DNA of 64,000 nucleotides from Cryobacterium aureum (GTDB lineage Bacteria > Actinomycetota > Actinomycetes > Actinomycetales > Microbacteriaceae): the NCBI RefSeq assembly GCF_002954245.1, contig NZ_PPTG01000052.1, positions 1 to 64,000 on the forward strand. The letters run 5' to 3'. Both the position numbers and the translations under genes were made by a program. This document shows positions 41,986 through 50,919 of this stretch, in pieces. The notes beneath the pieces are model-generated. The model was given only the letters and a program-made list of their open reading frames with translations. It searched no databases and was not told where the DNA came from. Positions within the stretch are counted from its first letter, which is position 1; each line of letters starts with the position of its first letter.

Positions 41986-43219
41986 CTCCTGTTTCTCTTA
42001 CCGCCGGGGATATGGCGGAGTTGTGTGCGCCGAAAGCGCCAGTCTCGCGCAAGTAGCGAATTCTCGTTTCGGGGTATCCGAGCAGGCCTCTCAGAATTTC
42101 TGGGCCGTCCTCATCGCGTGCGGGGGCTCGGCCTCGCGCGGGCGGAAACGAGCCGACTCGAGCCGCGGTAGCGACCTGCGTGATGGTCCCAAACCGGGGA
42201 TGCTCTGTTTCGACGAGCATGTTTCGCGCCAGTGTGTGCGGATCGGCTAGGGCCTCGCGGACCGTGTTGACCGGACCGCACGGTACACCGGCGACGGTCA
42301 GCTTTTCGATCCACGACGCAGTGGTGTCGGATCGAAAGGCCGCCTCGAGGATCTCCGTCAACGCTTCACGGTGGGCGCGCCTTGTCGCGAAGCTGTTGTA
42401 TCTAGCGTCCGTGGCCAGTTCTGGTCGACCGATGGCATCGGCCAATCTTGCCCAGAACTTCTCCTTTGCACAGGCCACAACTAACCAGCCGTCCTCGGAT
42501 GGGAAGGCTTGGAATGGCACGATCGACGGATGGGCAGAGTGATGTGTGCGCTCGGGGAGAAAGTTACTGTTGAGCGCCCACGCCGCGGGGTAGCTCAGCA
42601 TCGAGATTGCAGTGTCGAAAAGGCTCACGTCGCAGTCCATGCCCACGCCGTCACGCCGAGCCGCGTGGAGGCCGGAGAGGAGAGCGATGGCCGCGACCAG
42701 GCCACCCGAGTAGTCGACGACCGAGAGCCCCGATTTGGTGGGGGGGCCGCTTGGTTCACCTGTCAGGTCCATCCATCCCGCGATTCCTTGCAGGAGATAG
42801 TCATAACCGGGTTGCGCGCTCCGAGGACCGGACATTCCAAAACCACTGAGGGAGCAGCACACAATCTTAGGGTTGAGGTGCTTCAGGGCGTCATACGTTA
42901 TTCCGAGCTTGCTCGGCACGTCGCCGCGGAGGTTGGAGTAAACGGCATCACTGTTGCGAACCAAGTCTTCGAATACACGGCGTCCGCTCGACGTGGAGAG
43001 GTCGAGGCTAATGCTCCTCTTGTTCCGGTTGAACGCTTCAAAAAAGAGACTGTCTTCGCCGGCTTGAAGCGGAACCACGTAGCGTCCGACGTCGCCGCCG
43101 CTAGAGGGGTCTTCAATCTTGATCACGTCGGCACCGAGGTCTGCGAGGTGCAGGCTGCCGAATGGCCCGGCGCCGTACTGCTCGATGGCGATAATGCGCA
43201 CATCTTCAAGCGGCCTCAT
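41972..43219 (-). CDS. class III (CaiB/BaiF) CoA-transferase, candidate mesaconate CoA-transferase
   Basis: The 415-residue family III CoA-transferase opens LEDVRIIAIEQYGAGPFGSL and has LADLGADVIKIEDP, RNKRSISLDL and the catalytic Asp in PGYDYLLQGIAGWMDLTG. The family moves CoA between carboxylic acids through an Asp-bound thioester. Because the gene overlaps methylaspartate ammonia-lyase by four bases, mesaconate made by that enzyme is the natural acceptor; succinyl-CoA:mesaconate CoA-transferases known from the methylaspartate cycle belong to this class. Assignment of substrate is inference. Confidence 0.88.
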   Translation of the reverse strand: MRPLEDVRIIAIEQYGAGPFGSLHLADLGADVIKIEDPSSGGDVGRYVVPLQAGEDSLFFEAFNRNKRSISLDLSTSSGRRVFEDLVRNSDAVYSNLRGDVPSKLGITYDALKHLNPKIVCCSLSGFGMSGPRSAQPGYDYLLQGIAGWMDLTGEPSGPPTKSGLSVVDYSGGLVAAIALLSGLHAARRDGVGMDCDVSLFDTAISMLSYPAAWALNSNFLPERTHHSAHPSIVPFQAFPSEDGWLVVACAKEKFWARLADAIGRPELATDARYNSFATRRAHREALTEILEAAFRSDTTASWIEKLTVAGVPCGPVNTVREALADPHTLARNMLVETEHPRFGTITQVATAARVGSFPPARGRAPARDEDGPEILRGLLGYPETRIRYLRETGAFGAHNSAISPAVRETGDDDV

Positions 43220-44493
43220 TCGCCTACCGCCGAAGGAAGTAACTCCGAGATTCTCCGTCGCGCGGCGGCCAATGCCGCGGTGCGCGCCATTTCGTTCCCA
43301 ACAATCATGACCCCCTCGTCAACGCCCATCCCCGGTTTGGCGAGAACCTGGTCTGCCCCGCATGCCATAGCGACGTGGGCGCACACCCGACCCGAAATAT
43401 CGGTTTCGTTGCAGGTGCCGCCGCAATACGCGGCCAGACCGCTCGCGCGGACGAGAAGTAGCGCAGTGATGGTGTTGTTGATTCCGCCAAGGTCCGGAGT
43501 TTTGACATGGATCACGTCAGCGGCCCGAGCTGAGACGAAGGCCTCAATGTCCTCGAGGGTATTGCACCACTCGTCCACGACCAGTTCAACACTGATTGAA
43601 CGTTCCCTCAGCAGGGCACGCAGGGCTGCGAGCATCTCGATCTGGGCATCCCGGCTGCCGGCGTCGATAGGATGTTCTACTCGGAGTCGGAACGGCGACG
43701 CACACTCCTCCAGCTCGCCCAAGTAGTCAGCAATACGATCCAGGTCGTTCGAGAAGGCAATGCCGATCGTGCCGTAGGTGTCGATGTGGAGCCGCGGGTT
43801 GTAGTGAGGGTTCAACCGAACCGTCCGGATGCGCTCGCTAAGCCAGCTGACGTAGTCCTTGAGCAATCCGCCGTCGATGCCGAGCTTGGTCTCAACATTG
43901 TTTATGAGGCCGTGGGGTAAGACGTCAACTTCTTTGAGAATCATCTTGTCGACGTTTATCCGACGTTCGTCGCCCGTTTGTGCATACAGGGGCACGGGCA
44001 CGATCTCGATCCCCGTGTCGTATTCGTCACGCACGATCTCTGCCATCGTCAGGCCACGCGTTAGCGAGACGGCATGAAGCAGCGCCTGGGTCACGCCGTA
44101 TCGAACGGAGGCAGAGAGTCGGTCTGCATCGCGTGGGTCGCCGTCAACCTCATCGGCAAGCTCCCGGAAGCTGTGCACCTCGCGACCGACAAGCGCAGGA
44201 GTGACCCGTTCGGAGATCTGCCGACTCGCACTGTCCGCGTGGAACACCGCTTCGCGCCCCGCTGCTCCCGAATACTGAACTTCAGCGCAGTCGCCGACGC
44301 CGACTTGCCCGTCGGCGAGCACAATCATTACCGAGACCGATTCGCCCGGTTCTCGCACAGAACGAAATCCCGGGGTGACCGGCGATCCAGAATAAAGAAA
44401 GCCATCGTGCCCTGCTCCCGTGCGAATAGCCATCTGGTCATCGCGGTAGAAACCAGTGCGGCCAGGCACGCAGATAACATCGACAATCCTCAC
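43216..44493 (-). CDS. mal: methylaspartate ammonia-lyase (3-methylaspartase)
   Basis: This enolase-superfamily enzyme, EC 4.3.1.2, converts (2S,3S)-3-methylaspartate into mesaconate and ammonia. The 425-residue product keeps both catalytic residues at the published numbers: His194 in VLPHGLINNVE and Lys331 in IHVKTPDLGG. The metal ligands are in HIDTYGTIG, RVEHPID and LVVDEWCN. Both codon positions were counted from the ATG at 44493. The usual partner glutamate mutase (GlmES) is not in the window, so methylaspartate must come from elsewhere or from another gene set. It is co-transcribed with a CoA-transferase and an SDR (overlaps on both sides). Confidence 0.94.
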   Translation of the reverse strand: MRIVDVICVPGRTGFYRDDQMAIRTGAGHDGFLYSGSPVTPGFRSVREPGESVSVMIVLADGQVGVGDCAEVQYSGAAGREAVFHADSASRQISERVTPALVGREVHSFRELADEVDGDPRDADRLSASVRYGVTQALLHAVSLTRGLTMAEIVRDEYDTGIEIVPVPLYAQTGDERRINVDKMILKEVDVLPHGLINNVETKLGIDGGLLKDYVSWLSERIRTVRLNPHYNPRLHIDTYGTIGIAFSNDLDRIADYLGELEECASPFRLRVEHPIDAGSRDAQIEMLAALRALLRERSISVELVVDEWCNTLEDIEAFVSARAADVIHVKTPDLGGINNTITALLLVRASGLAAYCGGTCNETDISGRVCAHVAMACGADQVLAKPGMGVDEGVMIVGNEMARTAALAAARRRISELLPSAVGE

Positions 44494-45260
44494 AGCATCA
44501 CGTCCCCACCGTTAGGCCCGAGGGTTTGCCCGACGTAGAAGGAGCCCCCGGCAGAAGCAAGCAGCACTGCCGTGGGCGTAACCTCGCTCACCTCGCCGAA
44601 TCGCCCTATAGGCAATTCGGCCAGCTTTGCCGTGCGCCACGACTCCGTTTCGGAGTCGAGCAGTGGAGTGTTGATCGGGCCGGGAGCAATCGCATTGACG
44701 AGCACTCCGCGCGAAGAGACTTCGCGCGCGAGCGCTTTCGTAAAACCAATGACACCGGCTTTACTTGCGCAATAGTGAGCTACTTCGGCGCCACCAATCT
44801 GGCCGAGTTGGGAGGCAATGTTGATGATGCGGCCGTCGCCGCGTTCGAGCATCCCACCGAGGAATGCCCGAGTGCACAAGAACGTGCCACGGAGGTTGAC
44901 CCCCATGACGAAATCCCACTCAGCAATCGTCATGTCCTCAACCAGAGCTTGAGTAAAAACACCCGCGTTATTGACGAGCACATCTACTCGCCCCAGGTTT
45001 CTGGTTACGGCATCGGCGAGTTCGGACACAGCCGTGGCGTCGCTCACATCGGTTTGAATAAACAGGGATGTTGCGCCCATCGCGGCCAACTGATCGAGCA
45101 CTGGCTGCGCCTCAGCTTGGTCGCACAAGTCGACGACCGCCACGTGGGCGCCTTCCCGTCCGAAGGCGAGCGCAATTCCAGCGCCAATACCAGATGCCGC
45201 GCCAGTCACAACCGCAACCTTGCCAACGAGTAGTCCGTCTCGTGTCACATTCTTTTTCAT
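44490..45260 (-). CDS. short-chain dehydrogenase/reductase (second copy)
   Basis: The 256-residue classical SDR has TGAASGIGAGIA in the cofactor loop, LVNNAGVFTQ, NIASQLGQIGG and catalytic HYCASKAG. ATG 45260 is chosen because AAGGAGAG precedes it and the longer open frame upstream has no SDR-like sequence. It overlaps the methylaspartase start by four bases. It is distinct from the other SDR of this operon and probably acts on a different step. Substrate unknown. Confidence 0.88.
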   Translation of the reverse strand: MKKNVTRDGLLVGKVAVVTGAASGIGAGIALAFGREGAHVAVVDLCDQAEAQPVLDQLAAMGATSLFIQTDVSDATAVSELADAVTRNLGRVDVLVNNAGVFTQALVEDMTIAEWDFVMGVNLRGTFLCTRAFLGGMLERGDGRIINIASQLGQIGGAEVAHYCASKAGVIGFTKALAREVSSRGVLVNAIAPGPINTPLLDSETESWRTAKLAELPIGRFGEVSEVTPTAVLLASAGGSFYVGQTLGPNGGDVML

Positions 45261-45282
45261 TGCTCTCCTTGGTTGCTGGGGT

Positions 45283-45972
45283 CTAGATCGGGAGGGCAGT
45301 CGAAGTGCTTTCCCATGCCATACGAATTTCGCCTTCCGTTGCCATGTCAAAACGGTGGCGCATGAGCAGCATTGAGGCGTCGTGTTGCTCCGGGTCGTCG
45401 CTGGCGACGCAGTCCGTGGCAAGAACCACGTAGTAGTTCGCAAACATCGCGTCGCGAGCGGTGGATTCCACACAACCCTCTGTGGTGCACCCGGTGACGA
45501 TTACCGTCTCGATTCCGTTGCTGCGCAGAAGGAGATCGAGGTTGGTGCCCCAGAACGCGCTGGATCTGTACTTACGCACGACAAGTTCATCGCCGATGGG
45601 AAGGAGTTCCTCGACGAAGTCGAACCCAGGCGTGCCCGGACGGGTGTAGATAAGTGGCTCAGCCCGGGAGATGTCGCTCGAGTGCATCCGCTGGTTGAAC
45701 CGGATTTGTGCGGGCGAGTCACTGGCTCGACCGGGAAGCGAAGTGTTCTGAATGTGTATTACGAGCACGCCGTTTTCCCGGGAACTCTTCAGCAGCTCAT
45801 GCAGTCGGGGTCGGCTCTGGTGATACATGCTCAGATCGATGCCCATGATACCGAAAGCGCCATCTGGTTCGATGAAGTCCCGCTGCATATCAACGATGAC
45901 GAGCGCGGTGTGCGAAGGCTCGACGAGCTCCTTGAGTTCCGTGTATATCTGCTTCCCATCGACGATGATCAT
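45283..45972 (-). CDS. isochorismatase-fold amidohydrolase
   Basis: The 229-residue cysteine hydrolase carries the triad Asp in ALVIVDMQRDF (about 29), Lys in VVRKYRSSAF and nucleophilic Cys in VTGCTTEGCVESTARDA. The closest relatives by motif are the amidases (N-carbamoylsarcosine amidase, maleamate amidase, RutB), which release ammonia from amides. With the PuuE-type ring-opening enzyme in the same strand and run, a cyclic imide to half-amide to diacid route is conceivable. The gene is first in this operon segment, after a hairpin that follows livK. Confidence 0.85.
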   Translation of the reverse strand: MIIVDGKQIYTELKELVEPSHTALVIVDMQRDFIEPDGAFGIMGIDLSMYHQSRPRLHELLKSSRENGVLVIHIQNTSLPGRASDSPAQIRFNQRMHSSDISRAEPLIYTRPGTPGFDFVEELLPIGDELVVRKYRSSAFWGTNLDLLLRSNGIETVIVTGCTTEGCVESTARDAMFANYYVVLATDCVASDDPEQHDASMLLMRHRFDMATEGEIRMAWESTSTALPI

Positions 45973-46020
45973 TGCAATTACTCCTTATTTGAAGGGACGT
46001 CAGAGCGGCGCCACGGGTGA

Positions 46021-46058
46021 ACTGGGCGGCTCAGCGCGGGTGCGCTGAGCCGCCCAGT
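46021..46058 (-). terminator. perfect 17-bp hairpin after livK
   Basis: The arms 46021-46037 (starts ACTGGGCGG, ends CAGCGC) and 46042-46058 are exact reverse complements around the loop GGGT. It is the likely end of the liv transcript or an attenuator before the isochorismatase gene. No U-tract follows on the minus strand. Confidence 0.75.
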
Positions 46059-46064
46059 GAGCCT

Positions 46065-46087
46065 GGGCTAGGGCTAGGGCTAGGGCT
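46065..46087. repeat. short tandem repeat GGGCTA x3.8 at livK stop
   Basis: GGGCTA is repeated three times and followed by GGGCT. The array overlaps the TAG stop of livK (46080-46082) and sits seven bases from the terminator hairpin. It could change the C-terminus of LivK by slippage, since the unit is six bases long and in frame. Confidence 0.6.
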
Positions 46088-47231
46088 GAATGGTCTCGAC
46101 GAACGTTGTGACTTCGTCGACGATACGCATGATGGTGACAGCCTTGCTCGGCTTGCGTGAGCCCTCGGGGAACGAGATTGTTCCCGTTACGGCGACCAGG
46201 TTCTGGGTGCTCGCGAGGGCATCCCTCACCGCTGCCGGGTCGGTGTCATCGGTCGCGCGCTTGAGTGCATCTGCGATCAGGTTCATCGTGTCGAAACCCA
46301 GTGCGGCGAATGCATTCTCCGGAGCAGTGCCATATTCCTCGGTGTAGGCCGTCACGAAGTCCTGAACGACCGCATCCGTACTTTCGAGGGAAACGTGAGT
46401 GGAGAAATAGACATCCTTTGAGTTGGCGCCTGCGACTTCAGCGACCAGCGGAGTGTCGTAGCCGTCGCCCGATACGATGGGTTGCATGAGCCCCGCAGCG
46501 CGGATTTGCTGTGTGATGATGCCAGCCTCGTTCGGGATTGCGGCGACGAACAGCACATCAGGCTGGGTCTTCAAAGCTTGCAGTCGTGCAATCTGCGCCG
46601 AGTAGTCTGTGTCGCCCGACTTGTACGAGTCTTCAAGGACAATCTCGCCGCCGCTGGCGGTGAAGCGCTCCTGGAAGAACTTGTTTAGCGCGGTGGTGAA
46701 GTCATAGGCCTGGTCCACGAGCGCCCACGCGGTTTGTGCGCCCAACTCTTCGGTCGAATAGTCTGCGATTGCTTCAGCCTGAAGGTCGTCACCGTAACAG
46801 GCCATAAACATGGAATCACCGACCTGTTCGGGCAGCGTCGGGAGGGTCGCACCGGATGCAACAAAAGGAATACCCGCCGCTTGGGCAATGGGCCCGGCCA
46901 CCAATGCCAAGGTGGAGTCGTTCGTTCCGCCAAGTGCCACCGCACCGTCGTTCTCGATGAGTTCGGAAACGACGTTAGTTAGCGTCGTAGTCTCCGAAGC
47001 GGCATCCGAGAATGCAACCCGAATCTGCTTACCGTTGATGCCGCCGCTTTCGTTGATCTGCTTCGCAGCGAGTTTGAACCCGTTGTAGCCGGGCTGGTCG
47101 ATTGATGCTTGCGAGCCAGTGATGCTGTACACAGCGCCGACGACAATCTCGTCGTCAGCGGCGGCGGCCGAGCAGCCGGCGAGGAGCATCGCAGCGCTCA
47201 CGCCAAGTGCCAATAATTGGATGTTTCTCAT
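46080..47231 (-). CDS. branched-chain-type ABC transporter substrate-binding lipoprotein
   Basis: The mature domain is a type I periplasmic-binding (LivK-like) fold: IVVGAVYSITGSQASIDQPG, then VVSELIENDGAVALGGTNDS and further repeats. ATG 47231 gives 383 residues with a lipoprotein signal: positive start, hydrophobic core and lipobox LLAGC with Cys20. A longer frame upstream is rejected because it has a His/Thr-rich, non-signal N-terminus and GAAAGG precedes 47231. It is anchored outside the membrane and passes its ligand to the LivHM permease encoded upstream. Ligand is probably an amino acid or amide related to this catabolic island. Confidence 0.92.
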   Translation of the reverse strand: MRNIQLLALGVSAAMLLAGCSAAAADDEIVVGAVYSITGSQASIDQPGYNGFKLAAKQINESGGINGKQIRVAFSDAASETTTLTNVVSELIENDGAVALGGTNDSTLALVAGPIAQAAGIPFVASGATLPTLPEQVGDSMFMACYGDDLQAEAIADYSTEELGAQTAWALVDQAYDFTTALNKFFQERFTASGGEIVLEDSYKSGDTDYSAQIARLQALKTQPDVLFVAAIPNEAGIITQQIRAAGLMQPIVSGDGYDTPLVAEVAGANSKDVYFSTHVSLESTDAVVQDFVTAYTEEYGTAPENAFAALGFDTMNLIADALKRATDDTDPAAVRDALASTQNLVAVTGTISFPEGSRKPSKAVTIMRIVDEVTTFVETIQP

Positions 47232-47265
47232 TGTCGTGCCTTTCGTTGTGTTGTGAGTGTGGGAA

Positions 47266-48300
47266 TTACTGCTGTGGTGCGTCAACGGAAACTGGAGTGG
47301 CAGGTTTCTTCATGAACCATGTCGAGGGATGCATCTCACGGCTACCCATGAGGCCCTGACGGCGAAAGATCATGAAGGCGATCAGGGCAGCGGCGATAAT
47401 GATTTGTGAGACGCCGGGCAGCTCAAAGCGGCGCTCAAGGTCGCGCAGAATCACAGGCACGATAGTCATGATGATGGCTCCGATAACGGAACCGGTCACG
47501 CTGCCCGACCCGCCGATAACAAGCATGATCACAATCAAGAAAGTCAGGTCGAAAGAATAGGTGGGTGGCGTAATTGCGGTGAGCTGGTGGGCAAGCAACG
47601 CCCCACCTACGCCGCCAAAGAATGCGCTCATGATGAAGGCGATGAGTCGAATCTGGAACACGTAGATACCGCGGCTCGCCGCGGCCACGGAGTCATCCCG
47701 CACGGCGATCATCGACCGACCGAATGGGGAGTGCACCAGACGCCACACGACGAAGACCGTGACGACCGCCCACCCGAACGCCCACCACAGAGTCGTCGCC
47801 GAATCTAAACCACTCAGTCCTCGAGCACCGCGGGTGACCGGCTCCCAGTTGCTCGCGAGGCTCTTGACGACAATCAGTAGGCCCAGAGTCATTACCGCGA
47901 GATAGTGACCGCGAAGTCGCAACACGACGAGGCCAACAGGCAGGGCAACGAGCGCGGCAAGAAGCCCTCCGAGCACGGTCGCAAGTGGGAAAGGCATTGC
48001 GAACTCCTGAAACCAGGCGGGCAGGTCCGCGAGCTGAAGGGCTCGCGCAGCAAGCGGCATCGTCAGGAGGGCAGATACATAGCCGCCAATGGCCATGAAA
48101 GCAGCATGGCCGAGGGAAAAGTCTCCCGTGAACCCGTTCGTGAGATTTAGGCTCGCCGTTAAGACGATGTAGATCCCCATCAGTTGAAGAATCCGCAAGT
48201 AGTAGTTATTAAGCGTCGCGTCTGCGACCCCGAGGAGAACTACGAGAAGAACAATCCCTCCCAGCAGCACGACGTTCTTGCGCGTAAGAAAGCTCTTCAT
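47266..48300 (-). CDS. branched-chain-type ABC transporter permease (LivM-like)
   Basis: The 344-residue polytopic protein of the LivM family carries SLGHAAFMAIGGYVSALLT near residue 60 and GRSMIAVRDDSVAAASRGI, the EAA-type cytoplasmic loop. About nine or ten membrane helices are visible. The start is ATG 48300, three bases after the stop of livH on the same strand. It forms the channel with LivH. Confidence 0.92.
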   Translation of the reverse strand: MKSFLTRKNVVLLGGIVLLVVLLGVADATLNNYYLRILQLMGIYIVLTASLNLTNGFTGDFSLGHAAFMAIGGYVSALLTMPLAARALQLADLPAWFQEFAMPFPLATVLGGLLAALVALPVGLVVLRLRGHYLAVMTLGLLIVVKSLASNWEPVTRGARGLSGLDSATTLWWAFGWAVVTVFVVWRLVHSPFGRSMIAVRDDSVAAASRGIYVFQIRLIAFIMSAFFGGVGGALLAHQLTAITPPTYSFDLTFLIVIMLVIGGSGSVTGSVIGAIIMTIVPVILRDLERRFELPGVSQIIIAAALIAFMIFRRQGLMGSREMHPSTWFMKKPATPVSVDAPQQ

Positions 48301-48303
48301 TAT

Positions 48304-49200
48304 TTATGCCCTCTCAACTTCGGACTTGCCGAACAGCCCGTTCGGCCGGACCAGCAGAACAATCAGCAGAAGCGAGAAGACGAAGGCGTCACGGTAACCC
48401 GAGAACTCCGGAGGGAGAAAGCCAACGAACCCGATCTCGGCGACCCCGAGGATCACCCCACCCGCCACTGCACCGCGAATCGACCCAATTCCCCCGATGA
48501 CGGCAGCGACGAACGCTTTTACGCCGGGAAGGAAGCCCATGAAGGGATCAATGATTCCGTACCGTGAGGCCCACAGGAACCCAGCCGTTCCCGCAAGAGC
48601 CGAACCAAGAACGAATGCTGCGCCAATCGCCCAGTTGACGTTGATGCCGATGAGTCGCGCGGCGCGAAGATTCTCGCTCGATGCGCGCATCGCCATGCCG
48701 GTCTTCGATCGGTTGATGTACAGGGTCAGGAGCACCATAAGAGCAATGACCAGCAGGAAGGTGAGCACATCCAGTTGGGTGAAACGGATACCCCCCACAT
48801 TCATGGTCTGCGTTAGATCGCCGGGGAGCCTGAAGGCGCGCGGCTGAGGGCTGAGTACCAGAACCGTCGAGTTTTGTAGTAATCGGCTTACCCCGAGGGA
48901 GGTGATGAGCATCGCGACTTCTGGCGCGCCTCGTAGCGGCCTGTAGGCGGTTCGTTCAACGATCAGGCCCATGAGGGCCATGAGCAGGGTCGGGATGACG
49001 ACAGCAAACAAAATGGGCAGGATCGTCGCGCTTATGAAGATGCTCGAGACGTAAGCGCCCAGCATCATGAGGTCTCCATGCGCGAAGTTTATGAGCCGCA
49101 GGATGCCGTAAACCATCGTCAGTCCGATAGCGAGGAGGGCATAGATACTTCCGAGCGCAAGCCCGTTCACCAGCTGCTGCATGATGTAGTTGATCGTCAT
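48304..49200 (-). CDS. branched-chain-type ABC transporter permease (LivH-like)
   Basis: The 298-residue permease starts at ATG 49200 (MTINYIMQQLVNGLALGS), the standard LivH opening with AIGLTMVYGILRLINFAHGD. The 43 extra codons open upstream belong to antisense of the livF end. The coupling loop GMAMRASSENLRAARLIGIN contacts the ATPases. It follows livF by four bases. Confidence 0.92.
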   Translation of the reverse strand: MTINYIMQQLVNGLALGSIYALLAIGLTMVYGILRLINFAHGDLMMLGAYVSSIFISATILPILFAVVIPTLLMALMGLIVERTAYRPLRGAPEVAMLITSLGVSRLLQNSTVLVLSPQPRAFRLPGDLTQTMNVGGIRFTQLDVLTFLLVIALMVLLTLYINRSKTGMAMRASSENLRAARLIGINVNWAIGAAFVLGSALAGTAGFLWASRYGIIDPFMGFLPGVKAFVAAVIGGIGSIRGAVAGGVILGVAEIGFVGFLPPEFSGYRDAFVFSLLLIVLLVRPNGLFGKSEVERA

Positions 49201-49204
49201 CGGA

Positions 49205-49912
49205 TTAGTCCAGTCCCAGGTAGGCCGCACGGAGCATTGGGTTGTTAATGAGTTCTGTCGAAGGGCCTTCGATAGTGACCGTGCCAGTTTCAAGCACGTA
49301 GGCGCGGTCGGAAATGCGCAGGGCCTCATTCGCGTTCTGTTCCACGAGAAGAATCGTGACGCCCTCGTTTCGGAGTTCGACTACGACGTCGAAGATCTTC
49401 TCGACGAGGAGCGGAGCAAGCCCAAGTGACGGCTCGTCGAGGAGCAAAAGATTCGGCCTGCTCATGAGTGAACGAGCGATTGCGAGCATCTGCTGTTCAC
49501 CACCGCTGAGGGTGCCGGCCCGTTGCGACTTTCGCTGTTCAAGCACCGGGAACATTCCGAACATCCGTTCCATGTCGCTCTTTACGCCGGAAGGATCCTT
49601 GCGGTTGTAGGCGCCAAGTTTTAGATTTTCCGTTATCGTGAGGCGGCCAAAGATCATCCGTCCCTCGGGTGAGTGCGATATGCCGCGAGTGACTATTGCT
49701 TCAGGAGACAGCCCAACCATCGACTTGCCCTTGAACAATATTTCGCCGGACCGTGGCTTCAATACTCCAGAAACGGTTCGAAGTGTTGTCGTCTTTCCTG
49801 CACCATTGCCTCCAACAACGGTGACGATCTCACCTTCATTGACGGTCAAGCTCAGGTTAGAAACCGCGACGATCTTGCCGTAGGCAACGGAGAGATTACG
49901 AATTTCAAGCAT
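49205..49912 (-). CDS. ABC transporter ATPase (LivF-like)
   Basis: The 235-residue nucleotide-binding subunit has Walker A GGNGAGKTT, signature LSGGEQQMLAIARSL, Walker B NLLLLDEPSLGLAP and a switch His region LLVEQNANEAL. Order and length match LivF. ATG 49912 overlaps the end of livG by eight bases. Confidence 0.93.
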   Translation of the reverse strand: MLEIRNLSVAYGKIVAVSNLSLTVNEGEIVTVVGGNGAGKTTTLRTVSGVLKPRSGEILFKGKSMVGLSPEAIVTRGISHSPEGRMIFGRLTITENLKLGAYNRKDPSGVKSDMERMFGMFPVLEQRKSQRAGTLSGGEQQMLAIARSLMSRPNLLLLDEPSLGLAPLLVEKIFDVVVELRNEGVTILLVEQNANEALRISDRAYVLETGTVTIEGPSTELINNPMLRAAYLGLD

Positions 49913-50732
49913 CGTGGGCTCCCGCTCCTAGGTAGGCCTCAATTACGGCAGGGTGCTTGCGGATGTATGACGGTTCACCATCGGCAATTAGCCGACCGTA
50001 GTTCAGCACTTGAATCCGCTCACACGTGTTCATGATGAAATGCACGTTGTGTTCGATGAGCATGATGGTGAGGGCAAACTCGCGGTGAACTCTCTTAATG
50101 AGTTCCATCAATTCAAGGGTCTCCGTTGGGTTCATTCCGGCCGCCGGCTCGTCGAGGAGCAGCAGCTTTGGCTCAAGCGCCAGGGCACAGGCGATTTCCA
50201 GCCGACGCTGGGCGCCGTACGGCAATCCGTCGCCCGGTAAATCCCGAACGTCGTCCAAGTTCAGCAACTTGAGCAGGTCGCGAGCCTTCCGCTCAGTGCG
50301 GGCTTGTCCGGCGCGGTATCCAGGTGTGTAGAAAATCGTGGAGAGTAGCGACGGAGCCTCATGAAGGCCCAATGCGACTTTCACGTTGTCGATGACCGAG
50401 AGGCCTCGAATGTTTCGGATGTTCTGGAAGGTGCGAGCGACGCCCGCGCCTGCGAGAACATGCGGCTTTGCCCCCGTGATGTCGCGGCCCTGAAGCACCA
50501 CGGAGCCTGTGGTGGGCGGCACGAGTCCGGTGAGCAAGTTGAAGAGAGTCGTCTTGCCGGCGCCGTTGGGACCGATGATTCCCAGGAGGCGCCCCTGCTC
50601 GAGTTCAAGGGCGTACTCGCTAAGCGCGGTGAGCCCGCCGAAAGTTACTCCGAGGTCCTTCACACCGAGGAAAGCACCTTCGCCGCTTGTTGCGGCGCGC
50701 GCTCCCTGCGCAAAAACGATCCCATCTGTCAT
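49905..50732 (-). CDS. ABC transporter ATPase (LivG-like)
   Basis: The 275-residue ATPase has Walker A GPNGAGKTTLFNLLTG, signature YGAQRRLEIACAL, Walker B LLLLDEPAAGMNPTE and TIMLIEHNVHFIMN. The tail PSYIRKHPAVIEAYLG is typical of LivG. It is the first gene of the liv operon, divergent from the GntR gene with 187 bases between, which contain a candidate operator. Confidence 0.93.
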   Translation of the reverse strand: MTDGIVFAQGARAATSGEGAFLGVKDLGVTFGGLTALSEYALELEQGRLLGIIGPNGAGKTTLFNLLTGLVPPTTGSVVLQGRDITGAKPHVLAGAGVARTFQNIRNIRGLSVIDNVKVALGLHEAPSLLSTIFYTPGYRAGQARTERKARDLLKLLNLDDVRDLPGDGLPYGAQRRLEIACALALEPKLLLLDEPAAGMNPTETLELMELIKRVHREFALTIMLIEHNVHFIMNTCERIQVLNYGRLIADGEPSYIRKHPAVIEAYLGAGAHDA

Positions 50733-50791
50733 GTGCTCGACTCCTTACGTCGAATCGGAGAATCGTGGTCTTTTTATGTGTTGCCACTGAA

Positions 50792-50820
50792 GATACACAA
50801 GTGAACCCATCTTGTATATC
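50792..50820. promoter_or_regulatory. candidate GntR operator between livG and the regulator
   Basis: GATACACAAG (50792-50801) and CTTGTATATC (50811-50820) form an inverted repeat with nine of ten positions pairing and a 9-base spacer. A related half (ATATCAGTTGCATAT) follows directly. It lies in the AT-rich middle of the only divergent intergenic region of this module, so one regulator could control both operons. Confidence 0.45.
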
Positions 50821-50919
50821 AGTTGCATATTTCAGTTATTTCTGATGAGGTGGACTGCGGTCCGCCTGCCTTAGCTGTTTGGGGATCGTCAGGAGAAAAT
50901 CAAAGGCTGAGAAGGGAAC

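Noticed and set aside
45261-45473. N-terminal extension of the SDR gene (71 extra codons)
   Set aside because: The extension is antisense to the isochorismatase gene, has no SDR character, and a good ribosome site precedes ATG 45260.
46065-46087. telomere-like repeat implying a linear replicon end
   Set aside because: The array is short, lies inside an operon and has coding sequence on both sides.
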